A stretch of 38,283 bases of DNA from Pseudomonadota bacterium (GCA_019352135.1 JABBNX010000014.1:1-38283); one strand, 5' to 3'; shown: positions 23,216 through 38,145, counted from the first letter of the stretch. The notes: a model not told the origin generated them from the sequence alone. Numbers and translations are program-made.

Positions 23216-23764
23216 CTAGGCGCGATGTGGCTCAATCAAGCCGTAGTTTCCGTCTTTACGGCGATACAGCACGTTGATATCGCTGCTGTCAGCATCAGTA
23301 AACACAATAAAATCCTTATGAAGAAGATCCATTTGCATAACAGCCTCTTCTATAGACATCGGTTTTACGGTTTCAGTGGTGGTTTTGATAACGACCGAAC
23401 CGGTACTCGCTTCAATACTCTCGGCTTCAAAAATCTTTTTAGAAAGTTGACGGCCATGTTCATCGCCATTCGGTTTATGAGCTTTAATTTTTTCCTTATA
23501 GCGCACAAGCTGACGTTCAATTTTGTCGATGACCGCATCAACGGCGGCATACATGTCGTTAGTCGACTCGGAGGCTTTTGTGCTGATTCCTTTTGAATTA
23601 ATAACGATTTCAACAATGTGGCGTATTTTCTTTTCTACAGAAAAGTAGACCTGTACATTAATCGGGTCGTCAATATACTTTGTTACCCGCTCAAGTTTTT
23701 CTTCAGCATATGCCTTGAGGGCATCGCTCTGATCCATGTGCCTGAATGTCATCGCTACCTGCAT
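23216..23764 (-). CDS. hpf: Long-form ribosome hibernation promoting factor (HPF/RaiA)
   Basis: Ribosome-binding protein that drives 100S dimer formation in stationary phase. The 182 residues have the N-terminal S30AE domain (MQVAMTFRHMDQSDALKAYAEEKLERVTKY, VEIVINSKG, MYAAVDAVIDKIERQLVRYKEK). After a variable linker comes the C-terminal dimerisation domain (KPMSIEEAVMQMDLLHKDFIVF, DINVLYRRKDGNYGLIEP), so this is the long form. GGAGG lies just before the ATG. It follows rpoN by 57 bp, a common neighbour pairing. A hairpin lies in that gap. Confidence 0.95.
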   Translation of the reverse strand: MQVAMTFRHMDQSDALKAYAEEKLERVTKYIDDPINVQVYFSVEKKIRHIVEIVINSKGISTKASESTNDMYAAVDAVIDKIERQLVRYKEKIKAHKPNGDEHGRQLSKKIFEAESIEASTGSVVIKTTTETVKPMSIEEAVMQMDLLHKDFIVFTDADSSDINVLYRRKDGNYGLIEPHRA

Positions 23765-23796
23765 ACAATCCTCCTGTGTGGTTATGTTGTGAAATA

Positions 23797-23823
23797 GACG
23801 ACTGCCAAGACAGGCAGATCGTC
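23797..23823 (-). other. Hairpin between rpoN and hpf
   Basis: GACGA/TCGTC plus CTGCC/GGCAG make a 10-bp stem with one bulged base and a 6-base loop, directly at the rpoN stop codon. On the minus strand only TATTTC follows, too few U residues for a firm terminator. It may be a weak attenuator or an mRNA processing or stability element separating rpoN from hpf levels. Confidence 0.35.
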
Positions 23824-25264
23824 AAAAATGTCGTTTACGTTCAGAAGATGACCCGAAGTTAAGCATTTCGCGATACTTGGTTACGGTACGGCGAGCTATA
23901 TTTACCGTCTGTCCTGTCAGTAACTCAGCAATTTTTTGATCGGATAATGGTTTTTGCGGATTTTCCTTTTCAATAATCTCCTTGATTTTGTTTTTAACGC
24001 TCTCGGAAGCGACAAAATCTCCTTCGCTGGTTGAAAGGCCGCTGTTAAAGAAATATTTCAGCTCCAGTAGTCCTTGCGGTGTCTGCATATACTTATTGGT
24101 AGTGACCCTGCTGATAGTTGACTCATGCATGCCGATATCTTCTGCAATATCTCTCAGCACCAAAGGGCGAAGATACTCGATACCATGATCAAAGTATTCG
24201 CGCTGAAACCGGATTATACTTTTTGCGACCTTATATATGGTTCGCTGCCGCTGTTGAATACTCTTGATCAGCCAGGCAGCGGAACGCATTTTGTCACTAA
24301 TATAATGCTCGGTCTGGGAATCGATTGTACCATTTCCACGAGCATCAGAATACTGGGTACTGACTTTCAGGTTGGGTAACCCTTCTTCATTCAGCATGAC
24401 GACATAATCATCACCCACCTTGTGAACGAAAATGTCGGGAGAAATATATTGTACGTCATCCGTGCTGAACGAGGAGCCGGGGCGCGGGTCAAATCCGGAA
24501 ATAATCCGGGAAGCTGCCAGCACCTGATTTAAATCAACTTTCAAAGAACGGGCTATCTGTTTATAGTTTCGCTTTTCCAGGTCACCAAGATGATTCTGCA
24601 GGATACTTTCGACAATACTTCCCTTCATGCCCAGATTTTTGGCTTGAATAAGCAGACATTCACGCAGATCACGAGCAGCAACTCCGGGAGGGTCAAATTC
24701 CTGGATGCAGTCGAGCACATCCTGAACATCATCTTCCGTAGCAGAACTTGCCGCAGCAATTTCATCGAGAGACGCCCGTAAATAACCATAATCATCAACA
24801 TTACCGATGATCACTTCACCCACACGAACATCCATTTCCGAGTACTGCCCCATATGAAGCTGCCACAGCAGGTGATCAATCAGGGTACCTTTACGTGTCA
24901 GCAGGTTTTCAAAGGAAGGGCGTTCATCATCACCTCCGTACTGCTGCTCACCGGAGCTATAGTTGTAGCCGTCGAGGTAGCTGTCCCAGTCCCGCAGCGT
25001 TTCCTCACCGGTTTCAACCTCATGAAAATCCACACTATCCTGCGCAGGTTCAATTTCCTGTTCAGCCACCTCAAGTGTGTCGGGCTCACGGATTTCTTCC
25101 AGTTCAGTGGATTCTTCAAGGAGCGGGTTTTCCTCCAATTCCTGAACGACAAGATCCTGGAGCTCCAAACGTGTCAACTGAAGCAGCTTGATAGCCTGCT
25201 GCAACTGGGGAGTCATCACCAGTTGCTGGGACATTTTCAGTTGTTGACGCATCTCCATTGCCAT
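23822..25264 (-). CDS. rpoN: RNA polymerase sigma54 factor RpoN
   Basis: Alternative sigma factor that binds -24/-12 promoters and needs an AAA+ activator. The 480 residues have the Gln/Leu-rich region I (MRQQLKMSQQLVMTPQLQQAIKLLQL), an acidic region II (about 50-115), the core-binding domain (LLWQLHMGQ, IGNVDDYGYL, FDPPGVAARDLRECLL, ISGFDPRPG), the HTH segment (LRDIAEDIGMHESTISRVTTNKYMQTP) and a C-terminal RpoN box ARRTVTKYREML. The ATG has GAGGT about 8 bp upstream. lptB lies 126 bp upstream, the usual lptB-rpoN order. At least one likely target promoter is in this window. Confidence 0.97.
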   Translation of the reverse strand: MAMEMRQQLKMSQQLVMTPQLQQAIKLLQLTRLELQDLVVQELEENPLLEESTELEEIREPDTLEVAEQEIEPAQDSVDFHEVETGEETLRDWDSYLDGYNYSSGEQQYGGDDERPSFENLLTRKGTLIDHLLWQLHMGQYSEMDVRVGEVIIGNVDDYGYLRASLDEIAAASSATEDDVQDVLDCIQEFDPPGVAARDLRECLLIQAKNLGMKGSIVESILQNHLGDLEKRNYKQIARSLKVDLNQVLAASRIISGFDPRPGSSFSTDDVQYISPDIFVHKVGDDYVVMLNEEGLPNLKVSTQYSDARGNGTIDSQTEHYISDKMRSAAWLIKSIQQRQRTIYKVAKSIIRFQREYFDHGIEYLRPLVLRDIAEDIGMHESTISRVTTNKYMQTPQGLLELKYFFNSGLSTSEGDFVASESVKNKIKEIIEKENPQKPLSDQKIAELLTGQTVNIARRTVTKYREMLNFGSSSERKRHF

Positions 25265-25390
25265 GAAACGTTGACCTCATACCCTATAAAGAAATTTATT
25301 TACTACTTGACCCCTACAAACAGGTTACGTGTATTAACAAATAATTTCTGTTTAAAAAGCAAGATATGGCTCGTGCATACTGCCAGTAAA

Positions 25391-26131
25391 TTAGAGGCGG
25401 AAGTCTTTACCCAGATAAATCTCCTGAGCTTTTTTACTCCCGGCAATCTCATCCGGCGTACCATGTTCCAACACCACACCACCGCTCATAATATACGCCG
25501 AATCACAAACACCCAGGGTTTCCCGCACATTATGATCAGAAATCAATACGCCAATATTTTTGTTTTTGAGAGAAACAATCAACCCCTGAATATCGGCGAC
25601 TGCAATTGGATCAATGCCTGCGAACGGCTCGTCCAGAAGAATGAATGAAGGGTTTGTTATCAGTGCCCTGGCAATTTCAACCCTTCGCCGTTCTCCGCCT
25701 GAAAGCGCGTACCCCTTGGAGGAGGAAATGTGTGTAATAGAAAATTCCTCCAGCAATTGTTCCATTTTCTCTCGACCTCGGCGTTTGTCAGGCTCAACAG
25801 TTTCAATAATAGCCATCAGGTTATCTGCCACCGACAATTTGCGAAAAACAGAAGCTTCCTGAGGAAGGTAGCTAATGCCGCGGCGAGCTCGTTGGTACAT
25901 CGGGAGCGCCGTAATTTCCTCATCGCCAAGAAAAACCTGGCCGCCATCCGGCTGCGCCAACCCGACCACCATATAAAAGGTCGTTGTTTTTCCGGCACCG
26001 TTCGGCCCAAGCAATCCAATAACCGTTCCAGAGGTAATCGAGATGTCAACGCCACAAACTACCTCTCGACTGCCATATTTTTTCTTGAGTGCTTTTGTCC
26101 AGAGCGTTGAAGATTTAATGACTTCCGGCAT
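25391..26131 (-). CDS. lptB: LPS export ABC transporter ATPase LptB
   Basis: Cytosolic ATPase that powers LPS extraction by LptFGC. The 246 residues have Walker A GPNGAGKTT, Q-loop (YLPQEASVFRKLSV), signature LSGGERRRVEIARAL, Walker B FILLDEPFAGIDP and H-loop SDHNV. The sequence LPQEASVFRKL is characteristic of LptB rather than of other ABC ATPases. AAGGA precedes the ATG, which lies 17 bp inside the end of lptA, so the two are coupled. lptF and lptG are not in this window. Confidence 0.95.
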   Translation of the reverse strand: MPEVIKSSTLWTKALKKKYGSREVVCGVDISITSGTVIGLLGPNGAGKTTTFYMVVGLAQPDGGQVFLGDEEITALPMYQRARRGISYLPQEASVFRKLSVADNLMAIIETVEPDKRRGREKMEQLLEEFSITHISSSKGYALSGGERRRVEIARALITNPSFILLDEPFAGIDPIAVADIQGLIVSLKNKNIGVLISDHNVRETLGVCDSAYIMSGGVVLEHGTPDEIAGSKKAQEIYLGKDFRL

Positions 26132-26636
26132 CTTTTTTCCTTGCCGGCGGATTAATTACCGCCTCAACACGCGCTTTCGGATCACCACCGCTCGACACAT
26201 CACTCCTCTCATCATCGAGGTAATACGTAATCACTTTGCCGCTGATGCTGTCACCCCCTTGGACTACCCGAGGAGTTCCGGTCAACACAATACGGCCATT
26301 ACGGCTATCGTAAACCGCCTGATCGGCAAAACCGGTTCTGTTCTGTTGGACTATCCTTACATTACCGAATGCTTCAACTTTTTGGACTTCTCCGGTTTTA
26401 TCTGCATAACTTACGACAAGTTTATCGGAAAAAATGGTTATATCGCCCTGTTTTGCAACAACCTTACCGGAGAATATCGCCGTCTTTCCTTTATTGTCTG
26501 CGGACATTTCATTTGATTTAATAGTTATCGGCTGATTTGAACGATCCTTGTAGGCCGGTGGTGCAGCCGTAACCTCTGATGCCGGAAAAAGACACCACAC
26601 GCTGGCCATCATCATGAAGAGTAGCAGTAATTTCAT
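26115..26636 (-). CDS. lptA: Periplasmic LPS transport protein LptA
   Basis: Periplasmic bridge protein of the Lpt machine, forming the jellyroll groove that carries LPS. The 173 residues have a signal peptide ending near VTAAPP and an OstA-like domain: ITIKSNEMSADNKGKTAIFSGKVVAKQGD, IFSDKLVVSYADK, EAFGNVRIVQQNRTGFADQAVY and IVLTGTPRVVQGGDSISG. The C-terminus is a short charged tail. It is 54 bp downstream of lptC and overlaps lptB. Confidence 0.93.
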   Translation of the reverse strand: MKLLLLFMMMASVWCLFPASEVTAAPPAYKDRSNQPITIKSNEMSADNKGKTAIFSGKVVAKQGDITIFSDKLVVSYADKTGEVQKVEAFGNVRIVQQNRTGFADQAVYDSRNGRIVLTGTPRVVQGGDSISGKVITYYLDDERSDVSSGGDPKARVEAVINPPARKKDAGSH

Positions 26637-26690
26637 CGTTTAAAACCTTAACTGACACCAAATGATCGTGTACAAAACGTCCACATATTT

Positions 26691-27260
26691 CTATCTGCCA
26701 CTGATTACAGCACTAACCGTAGAAGAAAAACGGGCTAGCTGATTATTGACACTTAACTTCATTCCAACGGCGGTAAGACGTAATCTTTGTTGCCGGAATA
26801 TCACCGGATCAGCAGTAGAAAATTGAGCGGTTGCGCCTGTATATATAATTGAATCTGTTTTAAAACTGGCACCATCTTCGGTCACAAGATGGACATGACC
26901 ATTAAGGCGGACTGTTTTTGCCACACTGGAATACTCGCCCTTGTCTGCTGTTACTGTTACCATTCCATGCGACCGCGTATGCTGAAACTCCATCCGGATA
27001 TCCGATAAATATGCCTTATCGCCGCTTTTATCATACTCAACCCGTTCTGCAACAAGCTCCCAGACAACAAGCCCATCTTTAATTTCCGAGAAGCGGGCCT
27101 TTTTCAGGGCAACATCAATATTGTGGGGGAGCTGTTGATGTGCCGACTGAACCGGCGCTGAGTCGTGAGGACCGCTCCGGAAAACGACAGTCGCGATACC
27201 GGCAATCGCAGCAATCACAAGTAGTGCCAGCAAAGGCTTGATATAAACGGGCGATACCAT
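26691..27260 (-). CDS. lptC: LPS export system protein LptC
   Basis: Bitopic inner-membrane protein linking LptB2FG to LptA. The 189 residues have an N-terminal transmembrane helix (about 8-27) and one OstA-like periplasmic domain (ARFSEIKDGLVVWELVAERVEYDK, LSDIRMEFQ, VTADKGEYSS, VRLNGHVHLVTEDGASFKTDSIIY), typical of LptC/YrbK. No strong ribosome site precedes the ATG. An 84-bp gap separates it from kdsC, leaving room for an internal promoter I cannot define. Confidence 0.9.
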   Translation of the reverse strand: MVSPVYIKPLLALLVIAAIAGIATVVFRSGPHDSAPVQSAHQQLPHNIDVALKKARFSEIKDGLVVWELVAERVEYDKSGDKAYLSDIRMEFQHTRSHGMVTVTADKGEYSSVAKTVRLNGHVHLVTEDGASFKTDSIIYTGATAQFSTADPVIFRQQRLRLTAVGMKLSVNNQLARFSSTVSAVISGR

Positions 27261-27344
27261 AATTAGGTAGGAACTATATCATTGAGGAGGAGCACTGTCC
27301 AGCACAACGTAATAGGGTAGATGTTTTTGGCACAAAGATTGTAT

Positions 27345-27860
27345 CTACAATTCATAACGGGCCGCAACCTCACCCCAAAGGCCCCGCCCTTTAAGAATCA
27401 GATCGCAAACTTCACGTACTGCGCCACGTCCGCCAGAGCAGGATGTGACATAGTGGGCGGCAGTGCGGGCTTCTATCAGCCCATCGGCAGGAGCCGCAGC
27501 AAAAATTACTCGTCTCATCACCGGAACATCAATAACGTCATCTCCCATATAGGCAATTTGACTGTCGGCAAGCCCGGTTCTTCGTTTTACATCAAGATAG
27601 CTTTCCAGCTTTTTCAGCGCCCCCTGATAAAGAAGCTCTATTCCAAGTTCTTTGGCCCTGAATTCTACTACTGCAGAGGTACGACCGGTAATAATGCCGA
27701 CTTCAATCCCATGACGTTGCAGCATTTTAATACCATGCCCATCCTTGACATTGAACACTTTGGTTTCAATTCCGTTAACGTCGTAAACAATGCCGCCATC
27801 GGTCATAACGCCATCAACATCAAGCAGTAACAAACGAATATCCGCTAATTTCTCATTCAT
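27345..27860 (-). CDS. kdsC: KDO 8-phosphate phosphatase KdsC
   Basis: HAD-superfamily enzyme removing phosphate from KDO-8-P to give KDO. The 171 residues have the catalytic DVDGVMTDG (nucleophile and acid Asp), KVFNVKDGHGIKMLQ, GIITGRTSAVV, and YMGDDVIDVPVM (metal-binding Asp). The C-terminus (GGRGAVREVCDLILK) is the family tail that closes the active site. The start shares a base with the kdsD stop, consistent with one KDO operon. Confidence 0.95.
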   Translation of the reverse strand: MNEKLADIRLLLLDVDGVMTDGGIVYDVNGIETKVFNVKDGHGIKMLQRHGIEVGIITGRTSAVVEFRAKELGIELLYQGALKKLESYLDVKRRTGLADSQIAYMGDDVIDVPVMRRVIFAAAPADGLIEARTAAHYVTSCSGGRGAVREVCDLILKGRGLWGEVAARYEL

Positions 27861-28828
27861 CAGGCGATACCCGCCTTGAGAATATCATGAAGGTGAATAA
27901 TGCCACACGGGATGGGGTTTTGATCATTTTCAAAAACGAACAGGGAGGTAATGGCACGTTGTTCCATGATCTGCAGCGCTGCGGCGGCAAGTTCGGAGCG
28001 TTTGATGCGTAGTGGGCCATGTTTCATAATTTTTGAGGCATGCTGATTGAGGATATCAAAACCCTTCTCAAGTGACCGGCGCAAATCTCCATCGGTGATA
28101 ACACCTTTCAGAGCACCGCTTGCATCGCAGACACCGGTTACACCAAGGCCTTTATCGGTAATCACAAACAAGGCCTCTTTCATCAAGGTTTCTTCTAAAA
28201 CCAGCGGAATTGCTTCGCCGGAATGCATCAGGTCTTCAACCCTCAAAATCAGTTTTTTCCCGAGTGATCCACCGGGATGGAATATGGCAAAATCTTCCGC
28301 TTTAAAACCGCGCTTAACCAGCAGAGCGACAGCCAGAGCGTCACCCATGGCCAGCGTAGCCGTTGTCGAAGCGGTAGGTGCCAGGCCAAGCGGGCAGGCC
28401 TCCTCCGCCACTGAGACATCGAGAAAAACATCGCTTGAGCGGGCCAGATTTGATGCCGGGTTACCGCTCAGAGCCACCAGGTGCGCTCCCAGACGTTTAA
28501 TTGAAGGAAGTATTCTCAGGATTTCTTCAGTTTCGCCACTGTTTGAAATAGCAATCACGACATCTCCGGTCATAATCATTCCCAGATCACCGTGAATCCC
28601 TTCTGCCGGATGCAGAAAAAATGCGGGGGTTCCGGTAGAAGCCATGGTGGAGGCTATTTTCTGTCCAACCAGACCGGATTTGCCCATCCCGCTGACAATC
28701 ACCCTTCCTGTACTCATCAAAATCAAGTCAATCGCTCGCTCGAAAGAATTATCAATGCGTTCAGCCATCGCTGAAAGCGCCAGCGCCTCTACCCGGATTA
28801 CCCGGCGTGCTTCATCCATAACGTTCAT
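27860..28828 (-). CDS. kdsD: Arabinose-5-phosphate isomerase KdsD
   Basis: Converts ribulose-5-P to arabinose-5-P, the first step of KDO synthesis. The 322 residues have a SIS domain ([71 protein letters not shown]) and a C-terminal pair of CBS domains (about 205-320), with the usual [16 protein letters not shown] linker. The ATG overlaps the kdsA stop by 4 bp. Alternative GutQ-type identity is possible by sequence alone, but the operon supports KdsD. Confidence 0.95.
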   Translation of the reverse strand: MNVMDEARRVIRVEALALSAMAERIDNSFERAIDLILMSTGRVIVSGMGKSGLVGQKIASTMASTGTPAFFLHPAEGIHGDLGMIMTGDVVIAISNSGETEEILRILPSIKRLGAHLVALSGNPASNLARSSDVFLDVSVAEEACPLGLAPTASTTATLAMGDALAVALLVKRGFKAEDFAIFHPGGSLGKKLILRVEDLMHSGEAIPLVLEETLMKEALFVITDKGLGVTGVCDASGALKGVITDGDLRRSLEKGFDILNQHASKIMKHGPLRIKRSELAAAALQIMEQRAITSLFVFENDQNPIPCGIIHLHDILKAGIA

Positions 28829-29664
28829 GCCACCGGCCTTTGCTTAACAACAGAATCAAGCGTTTTCAGAGTTTTAAGAAGTCCGGGAAGCTCACTCAGG
28901 GGAATCGAATTTGGACCATCACAGAGTGCCTTGTCAGGATCTTCATGCACTTCCATAAAAATTCCATCAATCCCGGTAGCAACAGCCGCCCGCGATAAAT
29001 ATTCCACAAATTCGCGCTGGCCGCCAGAGCTATCCCCTTGACCTCCGGGGAGTTGCACGCTGTGAGTAGCGTCAAACACCACCGGATACCCGGTGGCACG
29101 CATAACAGGAAAACTGCGCATATCCACCACCAGGTTATTATAGCCGAAAGAAGCGCCCCGTTCGGTAAGGATAATGTTCTCGTTGCCGCTGGCGGCAATT
29201 TTTCCGGCAACATTTTTCATATCCCAGGGGGCCAGAAACTGCCCTTTTTTTACGTTAATTACCCGGCCGCTTTTTGCAGCCGCTATCAGTAGATCGGTCT
29301 GACGACAGAGGAAGGCGGGAATCTGAAGAACGTCCAAGACTTCGGCAGCCGGAGCAATCTGCTCGATAGAGTGAATATCCGAGATCACTGGAACACCCAG
29401 CGCCTCTTTGACTTTGCGCAATATGGCAAGGCCCTCTTTCAGCCCCGGGCCACGATACGCATTAATCGAAGTTCGATTGGCCTTGTCATAAGAAGCCTTG
29501 AAGATGAGGGGAATAGAAAGCCCATTACAAATCGCCATCAGACGTTCGGCATGCCGCATAGTTGCAATTTCATTTTCAATTACGCAGGGACCGGCGATCA
29601 AAACCAGTGGACGATTGTTACCAATTATCACGTTCCCGGATATAACTAATTCACGTGTCATCAT
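28825..29664 (-). CDS. kdsA: KDO 8-phosphate synthase KdsA
   Basis: Condenses PEP with arabinose-5-P to KDO-8-P. The 279 residues show [89 protein letters not shown] and [19 protein letters not shown] cysteine in GPCVIE is at the metal-ligand position used by class II metal-dependent enzymes, so metal dependence is a fair inference. Two consecutive ATGs follow AAGGAG; the second would give ideal spacing and a protein one residue shorter. The gene abuts the pyrG stop. Confidence 0.95.
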   Translation of the reverse strand: MMTRELVISGNVIIGNNRPLVLIAGPCVIENEIATMRHAERLMAICNGLSIPLIFKASYDKANRTSINAYRGPGLKEGLAILRKVKEALGVPVISDIHSIEQIAPAAEVLDVLQIPAFLCRQTDLLIAAAKSGRVINVKKGQFLAPWDMKNVAGKIAASGNENIILTERGASFGYNNLVVDMRSFPVMRATGYPVVFDATHSVQLPGGQGDSSGGQREFVEYLSRAAVATGIDGIFMEVHEDPDKALCDGPNSIPLSELPGLLKTLKTLDSVVKQRPVA

Positions 29665-31305
<1,641 letters not shown>

Positions 31306-31310
31306 TTATA

Positions 31311-32075
31311 TTATTTCGATAGCTTGCGATACTGCTCTTGAGCCTTCAGCAAGTCATCAGGTGTATCCACACCAATTGACTCAAACTCGGTCTCAACAAC
31401 CCGTATTTTAATGCCATTTTCGATTGCACGCAGTTGCTCAAGTTTTTCGGATATTTCCAGAAACGTAGCCGGCATAGCAGCATATTTCAACAGAAACTCC
31501 CGGCGATAGACATACAGACCAACATGCTTATAGCAGAGCAGTTTGCCACAACAAAATGATTCATCCTTCAAGTCTTTCCATTTATCGCGAAAAAATGGGA
31601 GTGGTGAACGTGAAAAATAGAGGGCATTGCCACAGTTATCAGTCACCACTTTGACAACATTGGGAGAAAGAAAATCATGCAGACACTTAATGCGGGTTTT
31701 TACCGTTCCCATTTGAAGGTCGGCCTCTTCAAGGAAGGGTTGCACGGCTTGGTCAATCATGGCCGGGTCAAGAAGCGGTTCATCACCCTGGACATTGACG
31801 ATGATGTCGGAATCCAAAATTGCAGCAACCTCTGCCAACCGGTCGGTGCCAGTTTCATGGCTGGTAGAGGTCATGATCGCTTCTCCACCAATCATGCTGA
31901 CCGCATCAGCAATACGAGGATCATCAGTTGCAACAATTACCCGGGAAATTAACGTTGACCGGGACGCACGTTCATAGACATGCTGGATCATCGGACGTCC
32001 GTCAATTTCCGCCAAAGCCTTGCCGGGAAAACGAGTCGATGCATAACGGGCCGGAATAACCGCTGTAATTTTCAT
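31311..32075 (-). CDS. kdsB: CMP-KDO synthetase (3-deoxy-manno-octulosonate cytidylyltransferase)
   Basis: Activates KDO with CTP for transfer to lipid A. The 254 residues have the nucleotide-binding N-terminus [39 protein letters not shown], and the substrate region NVQGDEPL. These are followed by [36 protein letters not shown] and [10 protein letters not shown]. All conserved cytidylyltransferase motifs are present. It is the first gene of the long run and has a predicted promoter with a palindrome in its leader. Confidence 0.96.
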   Translation of the reverse strand: MKITAVIPARYASTRFPGKALAEIDGRPMIQHVYERASRSTLISRVIVATDDPRIADAVSMIGGEAIMTSTSHETGTDRLAEVAAILDSDIIVNVQGDEPLLDPAMIDQAVQPFLEEADLQMGTVKTRIKCLHDFLSPNVVKVVTDNCGNALYFSRSPLPFFRDKWKDLKDESFCCGKLLCYKHVGLYVYRREFLLKYAAMPATFLEISEKLEQLRAIENGIKIRVVETEFESIGVDTPDDLLKAQEQYRKLSK

Positions 32076-32124
32076 ATCAGAGCAACCTTTTAATTTAACG
32101 GGAATTTTGACGAAAACGTCGTGT

Positions 32125-32139
32125 GTCCTACGGTAGGAC
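32125..32139. promoter_or_regulatory. Inverted repeat in the kdsB leader
   Basis: GTCCTAC-G-GTAGGAC, 7-bp arms around one base, begins at about the predicted +1 of the kdsB promoter. It could be an operator for a dimeric regulator or, less likely given the tiny loop, a 5' mRNA hairpin. No U tract follows on the minus strand, so it is not a terminator of the preceding kinase gene. Confidence 0.4.
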
Positions 32140-32144
32140 GTGAC

Positions 32145-32173
32145 AAGTTACCGCAAAAACAGAGGGGTGTCAA
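32145..32173 (-). promoter_or_regulatory. Predicted sigma70-type promoter of the kdsB run
   Basis: Minus strand shows a perfect -35 TTGACA (32168-32173), 17-bp spacing and TAACTT (32145-32150) as a weak -10. The predicted start is near 32138, about 60 bp ahead of kdsB. The -10 is a poor match, so confidence is moderate. Confidence 0.5.
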
Positions 32174-32217
32174 GGTGCGAACAGGTTTTTGAAAGCGTCA
32201 GAAGCATCAGTTTATAT

Positions 32218-34185
32218 TCATCCCGCACACAACTGTTTTCCCCCCAACTTCTCGCTTAATACTCTGCGCAGCTCTATTACGTTATATGGTTTGTGTAAAA
32301 AACCTGCTTTGTCATCCATAGCAGTAATAACTTCTACCGACTCTGCACCGTACCCGCTGCAGAGTATAATCGGCACCGCCTTATTGAGCTTACGCAACTC
32401 ATGGTATGCTTCAATGCCGCCCATAACAGGCATGATCAGGTCAAGTATAACCAGATCAATCTCGGAGCCATATGTCTTGTACAGTCCAAGCGCCTCACAA
32501 CCATTAGCGGCATCTATGACAGAAAAGCCAAGCGTTCCTAACAGGGTCGTTCCAATATTTCGTAGTGTATCCTCATCCTCAACCAGTAAAACAGTGGCAT
32601 TGGGTAGTACTGGCACAGCCGCCTTGGTCGGTAGTGAGGTTTCACCCTGCTCATAAGCACCCGTTATAGGGATATAAACCTTGAATGTTGTACCAACGCC
32701 CTGCGTGCTAGACAGTTGCAAGGTACCGTTATGCGCTTTCAGGATACCGAGTATTGCGGACATGCCGAGTCCGCGGCCAGTAAATTTGGTAGTGTAAAAC
32801 GGCTCAAAGAGACGGCGTGTGGTCTCATCACTCATGCCGCAACCGGTATCGGAAACCTCCAGGCAGGCATAGCTGCCGGGGAGGATTTTGCTACCGAAAT
32901 AATCGATTTCAGGTTTCTCCAACTGAATGAGTCTCTTTTTCAGTCCCACAGTGATGGTCCCAGCCATCTCACCAATTGCTTCACTTGCATTAATGATCAG
33001 GTTCATAACCACTTGCTGGATCTGACTACTGTCACCGGCAATCATCGGGATGTCGCGTTTCATGTCAAGTATGATGGTCACATTTTTTTTGATGGCGGAT
33101 GTAAGCATTTTTACAATTTCATCCACCAGCAGCCACATGCTGAACTCTGTCTGGAGCAGCGTACTTTTCCCGGCATAGGTCAGCATCTGACGGCAAAGGT
33201 CAGCAGCACGGTTAGCGGAAGATTCAATTAACTGAAGATGGACGTTACGATCAACATCCGTGTCAATGTTTTCTTTCAGAATGTAGCAATGGCCCAGAAT
33301 AATAGTCAGAATATTGTTGAAATCATGAGCAATACCTCCAGACAAAACACCGAGGCTTTCCAATTTTTGCGTATGCTGAAGTTGCCTTTCCAAATTCTGG
33401 CGCTCTTCCTCAGCTTGCTTTCGCTTGGTAATATCACGCATGACATGAACACAGCCGGTTATTGCTCCATCATCAAAGAGCGGGGATACCGTTACATCAA
33501 ACACACCGTTAAGGAGTTCTCTTTCAAATGTTTCTCGATGTTCCAGGCCATCCTGTGCCACCTTGGAATGGGGGCAACAGCTGTGTGAACCAGAGACGCC
33601 ATCTATAACTTCGTAACATTTTCGCCCCACGATCTCTTGAGGAGTCAAACCACACCGGGCAGCCATAGCCCTGTTGACGCGTGTTATGGTGTGGTCAAGA
33701 TCGATAATTGAGATCAGATCGGGAACAGCATCGAAGGTTTTCTCCCAATCATTTTTAGCACGAAGAACCGCTTCATCAGTTTGCCTGCGAGCGACTATCA
33801 ATGCCCATGTCATTAATGCGTATTTTACAATACGGTGCAGGTCATCAAAAGCTTCCGGAGACTTCACGATATAATCCTGCGCACCAATCTTCATGGCCTC
33901 AACGGCAACTTTTTCATTGCCGTACGATGTCATCAAAATTACCGGCCACGCCCCCGCAGCCACGGCGACCAATTCACTGCCGGCTCCATCAGGCAATCGA
34001 TAGTCAGTCATAACGAGACTGGGAGAGGTGCGTTCAGAAACCATCTTGGCAGCGCGTATGGTACCAACAATCTCCAGACGATACTCTTCTGCTGCCTCTT
34101 CAATAGAGCGTTGAATAAGCTCGGCGTGCTGGTCGTTGCCTTCAACAACCAGTATGAGTGGTGCTGTGTTGCTATCGCTCACCAT
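32218..34185 (-). CDS. Cytosolic hybrid histidine kinase (REC-PAS-HisKA-HATPase-REC)
   Basis: Two-component hybrid without membrane segments. ATG at 34183-34185 with AAAGGA 7 bp upstream gives 655 residues; an earlier in-frame start at 34224 lacks support. Domains in order: receiver (about 8-125) with D61 in MTDYRLPDG; PAS (about 138-255) containing a cysteine group (GRKCYEV, SHSCCPHSK); HisKA with SGGIAHDFNNILTIILGH; HATPase (SDTGCGMSDETTRRLFEPFYTTK, GRGLGMSAI); and a C-terminal receiver (LLVEDEDTLRN, D582 in DLIMPVMGG). The first receiver probably accepts phosphate from another kinase, plausibly the hybrid encoded 61 bp upstream. No output domain is present. Confidence 0.9.
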   Translation of the reverse strand: MVSDSNTAPLILVVEGNDQHAELIQRSIEEAAEEYRLEIVGTIRAAKMVSERTSPSLVMTDYRLPDGAGSELVAVAAGAWPVILMTSYGNEKVAVEAMKIGAQDYIVKSPEAFDDLHRIVKYALMTWALIVARRQTDEAVLRAKNDWEKTFDAVPDLISIIDLDHTITRVNRAMAARCGLTPQEIVGRKCYEVIDGVSGSHSCCPHSKVAQDGLEHRETFERELLNGVFDVTVSPLFDDGAITGCVHVMRDITKRKQAEEERQNLERQLQHTQKLESLGVLSGGIAHDFNNILTIILGHCYILKENIDTDVDRNVHLQLIESSANRAADLCRQMLTYAGKSTLLQTEFSMWLLVDEIVKMLTSAIKKNVTIILDMKRDIPMIAGDSSQIQQVVMNLIINASEAIGEMAGTITVGLKKRLIQLEKPEIDYFGSKILPGSYACLEVSDTGCGMSDETTRRLFEPFYTTKFTGRGLGMSAILGILKAHNGTLQLSSTQGVGTTFKVYIPITGAYEQGETSLPTKAAVPVLPNATVLLVEDEDTLRNIGTTLLGTLGFSVIDAANGCEALGLYKTYGSEIDLVILDLIMPVMGGIEAYHELRKLNKAVPIILCSGYGAESVEVITAMDDKAGFLHKPYNVIELRRVLSEKLGGKQLCAG

Positions 34186-34246
34186 TAGACAATCCTTTAA
34201 CAGATGACAAATGCACAAAAACAACTGGAATTTATGCCACTACTTC

Positions 34247-38116
<3,870 letters not shown>

Positions 38117-38145
38117 TAATTACACCTTATAAATAAAATGCGTGC

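Noticed and set aside
23225-23596. Plus-strand open frame opposite hpf
   Set aside because: Fully antisense to the conserved HPF coding sequence and without family features.
32109-32120. GACG-AAAA-CGTC hairpin considered as a terminator or riboswitch stem
   Set aside because: Only a 4-bp stem with no U tract and no larger fold around it.
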